The notes: generated by a model not told the origin, from the letters alone. A stretch of DNA of 64,000 bases from Piezodorus guildinii (GCA_023052935.1 CM041295.1:105572711-105636710), one strand, 5' to 3'. Counted from the first letter of the stretch, positions 1 to 11,519 are shown. Made by a program: numbers and translations.

Positions 1-235
1 TTTAATTGAATAATGGTATTTGATGCAGCAAATAGTTGGAATTAGCATTCCATGAACTTGCTAAATTTGTGAGGAATATCCGTGTCAGATCTAACTAAGT
101 AGTCGATTTTTTTATGTAAAATAAATTTTAAAAGTTATTTATTTATGTCTCAGTAGTTAATTATTGTTTACACGTAGTTAATAATATAAATGCATTTGCT
201 AAATTCACTGAAATAGTAAATACAAGTTCAAAACA
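1..235. mobile_element. Family F partial copy at the window edge
   Basis: Bases 1-130 repeat 1918-2040 almost exactly (TTTGATGCAGCAAATAGTTG, CATGAACTTGCTAAATTTGT). The element continues beyond the left edge of the window. Confidence 0.7.
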
Positions 236-665
236 AACTTTATAATTACATAGTTTTTTATTATAGTGCCTTAGATAGATATTATTATATAAAATTGATA
301 TTTATTGTACCTAGGATACGGTTCAAAATGGAAGAAAATCTACATTTTTGGCTCGATTCTCCTTTTATAGGATACCAATCGAAAAAAATGCACTGGTAAC
401 TAGGATTACCATACTAAACAAGACACTTTTTAATATAGAAACTCTTTTCCCGATTCAAGAATCGGTCTGAAATACCATAAGTCTGTCTATATTAGGGAGA
501 GAGGGTGGTTTACGCAAGGAAAGGACTATTTTTACTATTTCAAAGGATACGCCCGATTTTCATTAGATTTTTTTTTCAGAAGAAAACATTGTATTTTTTT
601 TTTGTATAATATTTCTGTTCATTTAACTATTTTAAATAATAATTAATTTTGTTTCTTATATATAA

Positions 666-669
<4 letters not shown>

Positions 670-742
<73 letters not shown>
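670..742. repeat. (AT)n microsatellite
   Basis: More than 35 uninterrupted AT units. It produces an artificial Tyr-Ile open frame on the minus strand at 656-907. Confidence 0.98.
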
Positions 743-746
<4 letters not shown>

Positions 747-1340
747 TGTCTCATAAACGTCTCGTCATATTTTGATGATAGATATTCGACCTCAAGTGGA
801 ACAAAAAATTTCATATGACCAATAGCCCGATTCTCAACGGCTAGAAGAGGAAAATTAAATTTCGTATTTTTTGTTGTTGTCCATGTTTTTTCATCAAAAA
901 AACTCAAATATATCTAGTTAACATATTGCACAAAAGAACAAGTACTAAATGAAAGAAGAGAAAATTTCTCAGAATTTTAAGAAGGCAAAATCCTTAAAAT
1001 AAGAAAGTTGTGTTGCACAACGTCATGCAGAAAAAGAAATATTAATTTTTCTAAGAACATTGGGACATTTCAAGGAGATGTTACTCTTCTATCGTCAGGT
1101 TTTTAATTTTCCGAATCTCAGAAAAAGTTCCTTATTTAATTAGCTTTTAAATGGTGCAAAACAAACCTACATTTATGGCCAATAAAGAATGCGAGGAGGT
1201 AAAAATTAAAATACAATAAAAAGGACCAAAAAGTCAATTTGTGTTTAATATGTGTATTATAAATGTCTAGTCGTATTGTGGAAGATAATACCTATACCTA
1301 TACCTCAAAAGAAACAAAAACGTTTGTATGACCCATCGTC
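740..1340. repeat. Dispersed repeat G
   Basis: CTCATAAACGTCTCGTCATA and CAAAAAATTTCATATGACCA at 750-820 correspond to 56950-57035, and the 1060-1200 stretch corresponds in inverted form to 57110-57240. A part of the first unit recurs at 1255-1340. Non-coding, origin unknown. Confidence 0.5.
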
Positions 1341-1341
1341 C

Positions 1342-2506
1342 AATTGAGACGTTGATTTCAAAAAGGTACTAAAGGACATTTTTTTCAAAGTTGATATTTT
1401 CACATATTTGTATTCTAATGGCTTAGTTTTATTTAAATCCGTTATCAAATTTTATCTAAAAAACATAAAAACCCTTTAAAATAGTAGTTAAAAATTGCAT
1501 TTCACTCTAAAAGGTACTAAATCCACATTTTATTTCATTCCAAAAGGTACTGTATCCATGTTTCGTTCCAAAACGTACTATATTCTATGTAAACAGATAT
1601 AACCTTTCCTTTCATTTCCTTCCAAAAGGTACTATATTTCCTACTATACGGCAGAAGCACCTAACCCCGTAATATATCACCATTAATTTATTGTTTTCAT
1701 CATTTTATGCATTTTTATTGGTTCATTTAGCACGTCTTGAACCACCGCTATTATTTTGATCACTGCTTTTAACCAAATAATCAGTTTTTAGGCGATTTGA
1801 AACAATTTAGTTGCGTCGCTTTGGTTCTTTTAGGTTGTCAATTACATAAAGTTTTTTCATATTATTTCTTATTGCAGCAACATAAATTTGGTTTAAAATT
1901 TTTCATAAACTCACATTTTAATAGAATAATTGTATTTGATGCAGCAAATAGTTGGAATTAGCATTCCATGAACTTGCTAAATTTGTGAGGAAAATCCGTG
2001 TCTGATCTAACTTAGTAGTTGATTTTTTTATGTAAAATAAAAGCTCAAAAGTTATCATTTATCAGTATCTATGGTTAATATTGTTTACACGTCGTTTCAT
2101 TTCTCAGAGGGAGAATAAGGAAATATACATAATTTAGTAATTAACAATGTAAAGACGATAGTTATCGGTAATGTTGTATCAGGAAGGTTATAGTGAATGT
2201 TATTAACTTACGGCGTTATATTCTTCCAATAAGTACTATATCCCTTTTAATTCTTTCCAAAAAGTACTATATCCACGTTTCATTCCAGAAAGTACTATAC
2301 CTATATTATATTGTTTAAAATCATCTGAAAAGTTCAATAATTTGGAAAAATGGGTTGGCAACACACTTAAAAATCAACTTTTGATTTTAATAAAAAAAAT
2401 AATCACGTAAATTGGTCCAATAATAAATAAATGATAGATTTTTGCGTTTCCTGTCAAAATTTTCTAAAGTGGATATAGTACCTTTTGGAAATCAACGTCT
2501 CAATTC
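1342..2506. mobile_element. Family F DNA element with terminal inverted repeats
   Basis: Ends AATTGAGACGTTGATTTC at 1342 and GAAATCAACGTCTCAATT at 2489-2506, followed inward by AAAAGGTACTA and its inverse. The interior has several CCAAAAGGTACTATATCC-like units (about 1500-1650 and 2220-2310). Non-coding and therefore non-autonomous. Confidence 0.7.
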
Positions 2507-2722
2507 TTATCAATGGCTATCAATGAATTGATATATTTTTTTAATGTAAATTATAAGTTAAAATGCAACTAGTATTTTTTAAATTTATTTAAAGAAACAC
2601 CGTTTTTATCAACCTTAGTCTTTGCAGATGGTTACCAAGGAAACGAGAATGTAAATATACGGTCTGACATTTCATAATAGAACTTAAGTGTAATTATCAG
2701 CATTTTAATCGAATATTAGTTT

Positions 2723-2845
2723 TTTTTATTCATATTTTATTGAATTTTACAACTGTATTAACATAAATACAATAAGTAAAACTGTTGAATTAGAATAAAG
2801 GGCGTGAAAGGCTTGTGAAAAAACTACCCAGCGGTAGAACTTCGA
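2723..2845 (-). mobile_element. LINE A 3'-end fragment with target duplication
   Basis: Only the last 120 or so bases of family A (ACAACTGTAT ... CTACCCAGCGGTAG on the + strand), flanked by GAATATTAGTTT at 2711-2722 and 2846-2857. The duplication shows a separate, extremely 5'-truncated insertion. Confidence 0.85.
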
Positions 2846-2859
2846 GAATATTAGTTTAA

Positions 2860-4360
2860 AAAAGTTATATGTATCATATATATATATTTTTTTAATCAAC
2901 ACCAGAGCCAACCGATCAATAATATGTTATTTGGTAAATCTCGTGGCATCCCTAAAATTGTTTGTATAAAAAATATATATAAATACAAGATATAAAAAAC
3001 AAATTAAAAAAAAAAACAATAAGAGTGGTTAGAGTCTATCCTTACTTCCAAGCAAGTACTTAATTTCCAAATTTATATGTTTTTAGATAGTCCCCTTACT
3101 ACTTTCGATCAACTTTGATTTCCAAAAGGTATAAGACCTATACATAATAGAAAATTTAACAAGAAGCACAAGAATCACTCATTAAATTATTACTAAACCA
3201 ACATATTTGATTCTTTTTGTATTTGAATCTACAATCGGTTTTACTCTATTAATAACTTGACGTAATGGCAAGCAATGTTTTTAGTACGCATGAAATTAAA
3301 TATGTATTTGGTACTTTAGAAAAAACTTAAATTTCCAAAAGGGTTTTTATAGGATTTTTTTTGTTCTTTAGATGAAGTCGTAGGACGGATTTCTATTAAA
3401 GAAATAAACAAAAAAATGAATGCAAATATGTAGAAAAATAATTTCGTGAAAAATGGTTTACCCCTTGTACATTGATGAACTGAATCACTATTTTTTTTGA
3501 GATTTTTGTTCAGTCTTCTCGTTAATATACATCAGTATATTGAACTTTTGATTCATCTGTTTGATAAAATTAGAATTTTTTTTGTGTTTTCTGAAAGTGG
3601 GTACTTATACACAGGCATGTAAATTTTGAATAATGTACTTACTAAGGATGATTTTCGGCTGCCGAATCTTGTGCAGCAACGTCATTTCGGTTTTTCAAAA
3701 GCAAAACCGCAAAAACTAGCACAAATTATTATTATTTTTTTTTTTTATAAAAAAAAGTCACCCACGAACAGTTCCTTATAACTTCATAGCGGCAACTGCT
3801 GTGGAATGTTTTGATACAAGCAGGATTAATTTCAATTTATTATAGTCAATGAACTAAAATCCTGTTGGTAAACATTCATCCTAAAGAGTAAATGTATGCA
3901 TCTGTAGCACTGAATTTGATTGTACAGTTGCTTTTATAAGCAAATATCACAGAGATGAATAAAATTTGGATATTCTTATTAGATAAATCAAAGATTTTCA
4001 AAATTGTTTTAAATAAATTAATTTAAAATACGATTCATCTCCGAACATGGGAGCATGTTCCCATCAGACTTTTCATGGATATGAATTTAAACCTATAATG
4101 TAAGACTAATTTTACTTAAACTTTCGAAAACCAAGACTAAATACATCATTTTATATAGAGAGAGATAGAAAATATATGTTTATATCAATCAATATCAGTG
4201 GTACTTAAATATAGATAACTATAAATAAAAATACGGTTACTTTAATTACACTCAAATAAAATTATTAAGATAGCGAACGATTCAACAAAAGAATAGATTC
4301 AACCTCTATTTTTCTCTTATTTTTTATTATATCAATATATTCTAAAACACCGGAAGATCT
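2860..4360. other. AT-rich stretch without recognised genes
   Basis: About 1.5 kb. A single family F-like phrase (TTTGATTTCCAAAAGGTATA) at about 3113-3132 is the only similarity noticed. Confidence 0.5.
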
Positions 4361-4366
4361 CTCATA

Positions 4367-4612
4367 ATTATTAAGGTAGATATTCGGGCGAAATAATTTC
4401 TTCCATAAAGACTTAAATTTTTTATTACATCAACATGACATTTCGGGATCTTCTCCCATCTTCAGAAGTCTACAAAGTAAAATCACCAATTTCCATTACA
4501 TTAAAAAATTCTATAGTGAAGTGAATGGTTAAAAACTTTATGAAAAAATATATATAAAAAAAATAAGTCTTTATGGAAGAAATTATTCAGCCCGAATATC
4601 TACCTTAATAAT
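4367..4612. mobile_element. MITE with 47-bp terminal inverted repeats
   Basis: Ends ATTATTAAGGTAGATATTCG (4367) and the inverse at 4593-4612, extending inward to about 47 bp (TTCTTCCATAAAGACTT) with one or two differences. About 246 bp in total, non-coding. Transposase family unknown. Confidence 0.75.
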
Positions 4613-4649
4613 CTCTTAATTTTGTTTCTGACTTTTAATAATGTAAAAA

Positions 4650-4990
4650 TTCTGGGGGCACAACACACGACTTTCACTTACCTCCGTTGTTAAAATGAAT
4701 TTAAGAAAGTAAGGTATATATTACTATTTTTATGTTATGAAAATCACATCGAATTTACTTGACGTATTTTTGTTAATTGTAATTGTAAATACTAATAAAA
4801 TGATTAAAAAAAAAAATGTTATGAAAATAAAATATACACAAACATATTTACCCTTCTCTTCTTTAGTTAGCCATCAAATTCTTTCATCTTGTATATTTAT
4901 GTTGTGTTTTTTTGTTGTTTTTTTTTTTCAATGCTAACAAGATAATATGGTTATTTTCGTTGATTCGAAATAACTCCAGCATTGATGATA
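4650..4990 (+). repeat. Dispersed repeat E, partial copy
   Basis: CAACACACGACTTTCACTTA at about 4661 and CTTTAGTTAGCCATCAAATT, CAATGCTAACAAGATAATAT at 4861-4950 follow the order of the other E copies. Short open frames here have no recognisable product. Confidence 0.5.
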
Positions 4991-5255
4991 AATTGAGGAA
5001 TATTAACGTATTTTATAAATTTTTTTTTCGTAAATAATAATAGTAATATGAATGCCTTATTACTGTCAGGAAGACCAGAAAAACATTCATCCCACATACA
5101 AAGTTAATTTTTAAAATATTTTTAATTACTAAAAAAGATCCACTTTTAATCAATTATATTTCAACAGTTATTAACTGAACATAAATAAATTGTCAATTCA
5201 TGTATTTTTAGCCCTTATGATTAGCCACTTTCAAAGTTCATATAAAATAAGCCTT

Positions 5256-5292
<37 letters not shown>

Positions 5293-5819
5293 TAACTTTT
5301 TAACTGTAATCTACAAATTTTCACCTTAATCCAAAACCAGTTTTTATTTAGTGATTCTATAAAAAATGCAAAAAATCATTATTAAGAAATTATTAAAAAA
5401 AATCAATAAATTATACTCAATAAAAAAATATATATGATAATTTGAAAAGTTAATAACAGATAGATACATTTATTTAGTTGTTTTATGGGAAATATCCTTA
5501 CAAATAAAGCCTTGCTACTGATAAGCAATAGTATTAATTTAATTTAAACATAAATATTGTTCATAGCTTTACACTGTTTTATAACATAACCAACCTAAAC
5601 ACAAACTTTAAATTATTAATAGTTCCGCTCATGAATCCAAGATTGTCAATTTTCTTTAAAAAAACAGGCCTAACCTGATGGTACCGACTTCTCTCCGTAC
5701 TTACTGTTTCTTACTAAATCCTCAATTTGGTTTCATCCTAAACACAATCTTTCCAAAAGAACTATATATTTTAGAATTGTATTCATAAATAAACATTTAA
5801 ATTCATCAACCTTTTAAAA

Positions 5820-6430
5820 AATCTGGTACGTGCAACACACGACTTTCACTTATCTCCGTTAATAAAATAAATTTAAGAATTTTTAAATGCATTTCGAAAT
5901 GAAAATAAATTGTTAAAGAATTAATTACATTTCTATTGAAGCATATGCTTTATTAAATAATGTATTGCACTATTATCTACGACAATCAGTTAGTTTTATC
6001 GTATTTTCAACCCTCTTCGTTAATTTCTAAAATTTTGTGAATTAGATCATATTTTTTCTAAAATCTTTAACTTTCCAAATGTATATTATGCATTTAGATT
6101 TCTGTTTTTATGTCCGAAAACACAAGGAATTCATAAAAAATATTTTTGATCTTTTCTTCTTTAGTTGGATATCGAATTCGTTTAACTTATATATTTATTC
6201 ATTTTTTATCAATGCTAAATAGATATGGTTGTTTTTATAGAATCTACAAAATTAAAGGTTAAAGGTACTATAGAGGGAGAAAATTTAAAATATAGACATT
6301 TAAGCCCTGTCAGACTATTTAAATTAAAATGAAACCTACATCCTATTAAAGCCTATAAAATTTTACACCGATATAGCGAGTTTAATATAATTGATATTTA
6401 GAGGAAAAACGGTAAAAACTGGGACCAGGA
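5820..6430 (+). repeat. Dispersed repeat E, copy 1
   Basis: Begins GCAACACACGACTTTCACTT and contains TCATTTTTTATCAATGCTAA, TTTAAGCCCTGTCAGACTAT and TTTTACACCGATATAGCGAG. These phrases recur in the same order at 29325-30000, 12395-12830 and 58280-58610. Non-coding; no terminal repeats identified. Confidence 0.6.
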
Positions 6431-7188
6431 AATCGAGTCAATGGATCCTCTTGAATATGAAAAGGAGTCGAGGCAGACAAAGAAGAAAATGTGTAGGTTA
6501 GACCAAGAGGGTAATAGGCTCGTCATTTTAGCTCGGAAAATGGGGCTCCCGGGAAAGTTTTGACCCAGCTTTGATTTTTTCGCCCTTTATGTTTTTAGGT
6601 CGCCGAACACGAATCTGAAGTTTGAGGGGAAAAATTTTGCCCGGAACATGCTTTTTTTCACACTTTTTGCCAAAATGTTGTCACATTTTCTGTTTATTTT
6701 ACTATATATCGAAAACAAAGGGGTTTTGGGAAAAAACGTATTATATAAGTCATTAAAAGTTCCTCCATTTTTCATGTAAAGTTTTTTGTGGGACAAACAC
6801 TTTTGCCGCTAGATCGCGTCAAATGTGGGCAAATTTGCCTGTACGTAAATTTTCGCGGAAACGGTCAGTTTTTCATCACTGTTGGCCTTGAATGATGTTT
6901 AAATCAACTAAATAAATTCAGAAGAGTAATAAATACAAAATTTTGTCCATATTTGACGCGCTATAGAGGCAAAACAGTTAGTCCCACAAAAAAACTTTTC
7001 ATATGAAAAATGGAGGAAATTTTAATTACTTGGATTGTGTATATAGTACATTTTGTCCAAATAACCCTTCGTTTTCGAGATATTGTAAAATAAACAGAAA
7101 ATGTGACAACATTTTGGCAAACCATGTTTCGGGCAAAGTTTCTGGCCACAAACTTCAGATTCGTGTTCAGCGACCCAAAAAAACATAC

Positions 7189-7592
7189 CTGTACCACTAC
7201 AACCCATGAAGGGTCTTGGGCTCAGTACATGTAGAGATTCGTACTGTTTCTAGGCCAACGGCAGTGCAATGAGGTGATTAGGCCTTAATAACGCTCAGCC
7301 GCCAGGTTTTTCCCCAATTAATTTGGGTACCCATTTTATAGAGACTGGGTCTGCCCCAGGAGGGTCTCCATACCCTAGGGTCGCCCCCCGACTGAATTAA
7401 CAGAATAAATAATATTTCTGCCATAGTCGGGATTCGAACCCAGGACCCGGAGCACAGCAGACTAGTGCTCTATCCACTAGACCACGCCGCTCCCAAAAAG
7501 ATATCCCCCTCACTTGGATTCGATCCGTAGACCATTTATATATGTATTGCCAGAGGTCTAAGGTTTAGAACGCTCGGCTATCGTGAGGGGTT
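7189..7592 (-). mobile_element. Composite SINE with two tRNA-like heads
   Basis: 404 bp flanked by CCAAAAAACATAC (7593-7605) and CCAAAAAAACATAC (7175-7188). On the minus strand, first tRNA-like unit: CCCCTCAC ... GTGAGGGG pairing ends, box A TAGCCGAGCG and box B-like GGATCGAATCC. Then TTTTT, then a second unit starting GGGAGCGGCGTGGTCTAGTG with a perfect box B GGTTCGAATCC, and a 240-bp tail. Since one duplication encloses both, they moved as one unit. Confidence 0.78.
7504..7590 (-). other. Upstream tRNA-Leu-like unit of the composite SINE
   Basis: An 8-bp acceptor-like stem (CCCCTCAC/GTGAGGGG), a GCCGAGCG D-arm motif as in Leu or Ser tRNAs, and a weak T-arm. The middle is too long and AT-rich (ATACATATATAAAT) for a working anticodon arm. 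I read it as a tRNA-derived pseudogene or SINE head, not a functional tRNA. Confidence 0.5.
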
Positions 7593-7769
7593 CCAAAAAA
7601 CATACAGGGTGAAAAAATTAAAACTGGGTCAAAACTTTCATATGAAAATGCTAATATGCCTAGCCTATAAAGGTAATACTGTATTGAGATAAAGTCAACG
7701 GCTTTCCAAGGAAACATTGGAAGATGATGATGAGCCATCGCTCCAAACAAAGTCACGTATGTACGTATA

Positions 7770-8512
7770 TTAGGTTGTAAAAAAAGTTTGTAGTGTTTTT
7801 CAGTATTTAAATTTAGTCCTTTCTGTTTTAATAAAATAATCATTACTTGGTTAATAGTGTTTACATATTCTAAAGAAGGTTTAGTTAAGGTCCTTTTATG
7901 CATTAGTTTCAACCTAGATTCCTTATTTTTAAGTTCTATTTTGCTTGCTCAAAATGAAATTGAAAAAAATTCATTTTAATATTTAATTTTTTTTTTTTTT
8001 TCGTTTTATTAAAGAAAAATCCGCTGCACAGACGGTTAACAAAATTTGCAGTGTGTATGGCGATGATACCTTGGGAGAAAGCACCGTAAGTGCTTTGCTC
8101 GGTTCAGAACCGGACATTTTGACTTGGAAGACGCAAAGCGCTTGGGTCGTCCTTCAACTGTTGATTATGACAAAATTCAAGCATTGGTCACAGACAACCC
8201 TCACTCAACGAAACGGGATATGGGTCGTATGTGATAATTAAAGATTGTGTATATAGGTATAAGTGAACTTTATTCTTGACTTTATTGTATTGATTCATTA
8301 TAGTGTATATATTTTATTGTAATTTTATGCCGTGTAAATATTGTATGAATGTAGTATGTATGATATCTTTCAACACTACTTTCAATGTCCAAATTGGGAC
8401 AGATTGTAATTTTACTCAATAAAAATTGTTGTTGAAAAAAAATAATTAAAGATATTTAGAAGAATCGGAATTCGCTATTAAAAAGCGCTATCGAACTTAT
8501 TTTACAATTTAA
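7770..8512 (+). mobile_element. Mariner derivative 1, N-terminal region only, interrupted
   Basis: Left end TTAGGTTGTAAAAAAAGTTT at 7770 and an inverted, diverged right end (GAACTTATTTTACAATTTAA) at about 8493-8512. Between them is mariner N-terminal coding sequence: KSAAQTVNKICSVYGDDTLG, then in another frame a RFRTGHFDLEDAKRLGRPS-like stretch and TVDYDKIQALVTDNPHSTKR. The DDE part is absent. A 196-bp retroposed piece sits inside at 8246-8441. Confidence 0.7.
8246..8441 (+). mobile_element. Short retroposed sequence with A tail inside mariner 1
   Basis: Flanked by ATAATTAAAGAT at 8234-8245 and 8442-8453. It ends with CAATAAAAATTGTTGTTG and a run of A, so it was inserted by a LINE-type mechanism. 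It has no coding part. It resembles a LINE 3' untranslated end, but I could not assign the family. Confidence 0.75.
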
Positions 8513-9020
8513 AATATATAAATTAAAAAAATATGAACAAACATATTGTAAAAGTGTATATGTATATTAATAAAGACTATTATTATTCATATTAAACAGC
8601 ACAATTTTTTTTCTTCATCATCTTTTTTATATCATGTATACAATTTGCAAATTAGTCACGTTTCGTGATTCCCCCCTCCATTATCAAGGCTAAAAATTAT
8701 TTAAAAAACATTTTACTTTTAGTTACATTTTTTAAATAATTTTTTTTTCATAATATACGATTAACTACAAATTACTTGGATAAGTGGATTAGGAGTTAGC
8801 AAAGAAAGTAGTATGTATAAATAAAAAAGGTAATTTGTAATTAATTGATATTATGAAAAATATTTATTTAACAAATGTAACTAAAAGTAAAATTTATTAA
8901 AAAACTTTTTAGACTTAATAATGGGGAAAAAGCACCCAAAAGTTGACTATATTTGACAAATTGTATAAAAATGATAATAAAAAAGATGATGGGAGAAAAA
9001 AATCGTGCTGGTTTTAATAT

Positions 9021-9564
9021 ATGTATATATATTTTTTTTAACATATTTTTTATATTTACAACTGTAATAAATAAAAATACATCTAGTAAATGTGATGGTA
9101 ATATACAAAACTGTCATGAAAAACATGTAGAGACACTACCCAGTGGCAGCACTCTAAAAATATTTTAAACTAGAAGGTCCCGGGGCCATTTCCTTTTCAG
9201 GCGCCTCGGAGGATTATCCGAAATTGAAGAGGAAGAAAGCATTGAAACTAGTGGGTTAGAGTGAGAATGGGGCTTGTCATGAAAGGATTGATACCTGGTC
9301 CGGGCCAAATTCAGTAACATATGAACATTAAGGTCTTTATGGATAAGTTTATTCGTGACAAAGTAAGGAGCGTGAGGATTTTACGAAGGATTTCGATTGT
9401 AAGGATTGAATGCGGGAAGAATTTGATGGTTTAGTAGAGCCCCAAAGCTCTACTCCGTAAGTCCAGATTGGTCTTATAATAGTCATGTTGATGAGCCTTT
9501 TGTAGTTAAGAGGAAAGTTTGATCATTTGTCTAGTAAGTGTTGAAGCAGCCTGAAGCGGCGAGC
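9021..9564 (-). mobile_element. LINE A fragment with target duplication
   Basis: Encodes the family A C-terminus in decayed form (about 180 residues, from the ARRFRLLQHLLDK region to KRRW), followed by the common 3' end. Flanked by GGTTTTAATAT at 9010-9020 and 9565-9575. The left, 3' side includes the AT-rich tail. Confidence 0.85.
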
Positions 9565-9689
9565 GGTTTTAATATGAATAAATAAGAAATCTTCCTCGCC
9601 ATACTAATCTAGAAGACCACTATTATATAAAGTAATAATTAAAAAAAAAAAAATATTAAATGAAAAGAATACGAAGAATACGAATTCCG

Positions 9690-10335
9690 AATACTTTTGA
9701 CACTCACTGTACACAATGTAGATTTAAAAGGACTCAAATCGATTTTGACAAAGAACGCAGGAGAAAGTCGTGTATTGCACGACCCAGATTTTTTCCCCAA
9801 TCCCAGCCTCGAGACATTTTCGTTGATGAGTAGATTGAATTTAGGAAAGTTAGGGCTCCAATATTTCATGATGCTAAGAGGAAAATAAGTGGCGTGTGAG
9901 GGAGGCGTAGTGGACACTCGGGTCGATAAAGGCTCCTTCCTCAAACACCTTCCACAAGAAGGTCCCGTCTTCATTTAGCCTCTGTAAAATATGAGCGTCG
10001 CTGCACGCAGGACTTTGCAACGGCAAACTGACCTTCGTGCTCGAGGCCAAAGGTTATTCTTAATGCTATTCATCCACCCTAAGGTCGCTCGGGTAACGCC
10101 AAAGTAAACTAGCTCAAAGAGATTGAGGAGAATGGATGGAATTGATGAATGAGTATTTGCCGCCGAGTGCTCACCTCCGCACGCGCCGCTCATTCATCAC
10201 TAGCGCATTATTTGTCAACGATTTACCAATATTATTCGTACCCCTGAGGGAGCAACGGCTCGCAACAAAGATTACTTTTGGACCCCTTCATTCAATCAGT
10301 ACAATTGCTAGGTCCACTAAATCGAGGGTATATAT
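9690..10335. other. GC-richer stretch of unknown nature
   Basis: CpG-containing phrases such as GTCGCTGCACGC, GCCGCCGAGTGC and CCGCACGCGCCGC stand out from AT-rich flanks. Open frames of 60-110 codons occur on both strands with no recognisable product. It could be a promoter region, a non-coding exon or an unrecognised repeat; it lies 14 kb before the ankyrin start codon. Confidence 0.35.
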
Positions 10336-10344
10336 TAAGATAGT

Positions 10345-10364
10345 ATAGATAGATAGATAGATAA
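10345..10364. repeat. (ATAG)n microsatellite
   Basis: About five copies of ATAG, after a GC-richer stretch and before AT-rich sequence. Confidence 0.9.
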
Positions 10365-10544
10365 ACGCGTTTTATTAATAAATTTTACATGTTAATTTAC
10401 AGTGTCTAGAGAACACAAAATACTGGCATGGATTTCCATCTGCCAGAAAATTGGTTTATTTTATTATTATCAAAAAAACAATGAACTTACAATAACAATA
10501 CAAGCCAAATAAATAAAATTATACACTATTGTAAAAAGGTATGT

Positions 10545-11500
10545 AGTTTTATTATTTATTTATAGCAATTTACTACTGTATTAAAGAACACAATAAGTAA
10601 ATATGAGGAATGAAAAAAAAAAAGTCATGAAAATGTCTTGAGAAAGAACTACCCAGTGGTAGCGCTTCACTAACTATTTTAAGACAGTAGTCCCGAGACC
10701 ATTTTCTTTACAATCGCCTTGGAGGGTTATCAGGAATATCTAAGGAAGATAAATTACGGACAAGTGAGTTTGTATGGGCAGGGAGCTTAGAATGAAAAGA
10801 GGAAGTATCTATCACGGGCTAGGTTGCAACAAATAGGATATTAAGGTCATTATGGAGGAGTTGATTTGTGACAAAATAAGGGCATTCAGGATTTTGCGAA
10901 GGATTTTGGATTGTAAGGACTGGATGCGGGAGGAATTAGATGGTTTCGTAGAGCCCCAAAGCTCGATTCCATATGTCCAAATAGGTCTGATAATAGTGAA
11001 GTAAATGAGTTTTTGTAGAATACTGGAAGTTTTGAACGTTTGTCTAGTAAGTGTTGTAGTAATCGATATCATCGAGCAATTTCTTGTCGTTTCAGTCTTC
11101 GTGTGAGGATTCCATGTAAGGCGCTTGTCAAGATAGAGACCTAGGTATCGGATTTGTTTAACAGGAGTAAGGGTAATGTTATTAAAAGATGCCGGAGGGC
11201 AAGAAGTCATCAGTTTGCGACGAAGGGTAAAGGTGATTTGGTGGGATTTATTTTTTAATCCTCCAATTTGGCAGCATTCTTCAATGGCTGTGATGTAGGA
11301 CTGAAGGGTTTGGGATGCAGTAGATGGATCATTATGGACGGATAAGACACACTTGTCATCCATATGTATTGAGGACAGTGCGAGGATGGAGTGGAATGTC
11401 AGCTGTATAAAGGGAGTATAGGATAGGACCTAAGATACTACCTTGAGGCACTCCAGCAGATAAGGAAAATGTGGGATGAGTAGGAAAAAGTTGAGGTTTA
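10545..11500 (-). mobile_element. LINE A fragment with damaged reverse transcriptase
   Basis: A 183-codon open frame (10812-11363) reads DDKCVLSVHNDPSTASQTLQ, then RYLGLYLDKRLTWNPH, matching family A after the active site. Upstream, to about 11490, lies SAGVPQGSILGP in another frame. The frame break falls right at the YADD motif near 11355-11365. No clear target duplication was found. Confidence 0.85.
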
Positions 11501-11519
11501 TTAAATAATATTCTCTTGT

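Larger units (their letters stand above)
6554..7640. mobile_element. Foldback (long inverted repeat) element interrupted by the SINE
   Basis: Left arm 6554-6835 and right arm 6955-7188 plus 7593-7640 are imperfect inverted copies. Outer part: AAAGTTTTGACCCAGCTTTG against CAAAACTTT with CTGGGT at 7630. Inner parts share AATGTTGTCACATTTTCTGT, AAATGGAGGAA and CGTGTTCxGCGACC inverted. The loop is about 120 bp. Without the SINE the unit is about 670 bp, with no coding capacity. Short open frames within it are by-products. Confidence 0.75.

Noticed and set aside
656..907. 83-codon minus-strand frame ending in (IY)n
   Set aside because: Translation of the (AT)n microsatellite; the remaining part lies in repeat G.
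6587..7209. Four short frames on both strands
   Set aside because: They mirror each other because they lie in the arms of the foldback element.
7413..7492. Functional tRNA gene reading of the second SINE head
   Set aside because: Boxes A and B are good, but the acceptor ends do not pair and a SINE tail follows inside the same target duplication.
7565..7912. 115-codon minus frame
   Set aside because: Crosses the end of the SINE, its target duplication, the foldback arm and the mariner 1 terminus, so it cannot be one gene.
9639..9974. 111-codon minus frame in the GC-richer island
   Set aside because: No recognisable family, no splice or start context; kept only as part of an unexplained region.
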